From an uncultured Christensenella sp. (GTDB lineage: Bacteria > Bacillota > Clostridia > Christensenellales > Borkfalkiaceae), in assembly GCA_910586365.1 (NCBI GenBank), contig CAJUGP010000038.1:1-20829 (forward strand): 20,829 nucleotides of DNA, read 5' to 3'. Both the position numbers and the translations under genes were made by a program. The notes below the pieces were generated by a model. It saw only the letters and a program-made list of their open reading frames with translations. It was not told the DNA's origin and did not search any database. The stretch's first letter is position 1. Every line of letters begins with the position of its first letter. Shown piece after piece: positions 20,759-20,829 of the stretch.

Positions 20759-20829
20759 GAATTTCTTTATGGACACAATTTAATTCTCCGATTGATTTGC
20801 CTTTTCGGGTATAGGCGGTAGCACAAAGA

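Noticed and set aside
1..20829. CRISPR array, tRNA or rRNA genes
   Set aside because: No regularly spaced repeats, cloverleaf or conserved rRNA segments were seen on either strand.

Overview
The window looks like chromosomal DNA of a low-to-mid G+C Bacillota (Clostridia-type gut bacterium). The reasons are the lipobox-anchored surface proteins, strong AGGAGG ribosome sites, consensus TTGACA/TATAAT promoters, a Firmicutes-style maltodextrin operon without its own ATPase, and TnpX/TnpW-like mobile-element debris. No rRNA, tRNA or CRISPR array was seen.

Layout. (1) 1-2300, accessory left flank, all minus strand: a long imperfect inverted repeat; a Phd/YefM-RelE/ParE toxin-antitoxin pair with a perfect promoter; a broken HUH replication-initiator gene joined to a broken sigma-like mobile-element regulator; an elaborate leader (short peptide ORF, intrinsic terminator, four-segment attenuator) in front of that regulator; and a 44-residue zinc-ribbon protein. 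(2) 2368-17791, a starch/maltodextrin locus, all minus strand. In transcription order it encodes a triple-module starch-binding-type lipoprotein, a GH13 alpha-amylase lipoprotein with a CBM41-like domain, a small secreted protein, a fragment of a second LacI gene, the MalE-like binding protein, a short LacI regulator, an intracellular GH13 neopullulanase-type enzyme, glycogen/maltodextrin phosphorylase, 4-alpha-glucanotransferase, MalF and MalG. (3) 17792-20829, right flank: the outward-facing operon promoter, then on the plus strand an intact small serine recombinase, a 190-bp palindromic element, a TnpW-like gene, a large serine recombinase that has lost its catalytic domain, and a piece of a catalytic domain from another recombinase.

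How the genes work together. Surface lipoproteins are inferred to hold and cut starch. MalE with MalF/MalG imports maltodextrins, probably powered by an ATPase encoded elsewhere. Inside, the neopullulanase-type enzyme, MalQ and GlgP trim, re-lengthen and phosphorolyse the chains to glucose 1-phosphate and glucose. A 12-bp LacI-type motif (TTAACCGTTTAA or a close variant) occurs four times in the locus and is the likely operator of its LacI regulator.

The most unusual signals are the erm/cat-like attenuator at 1784-1883, the catalytic-domain-less recombinase at 19562, the palindrome at 18996-19188, the LacI stub at 12423, and the three-gene surface starch module.
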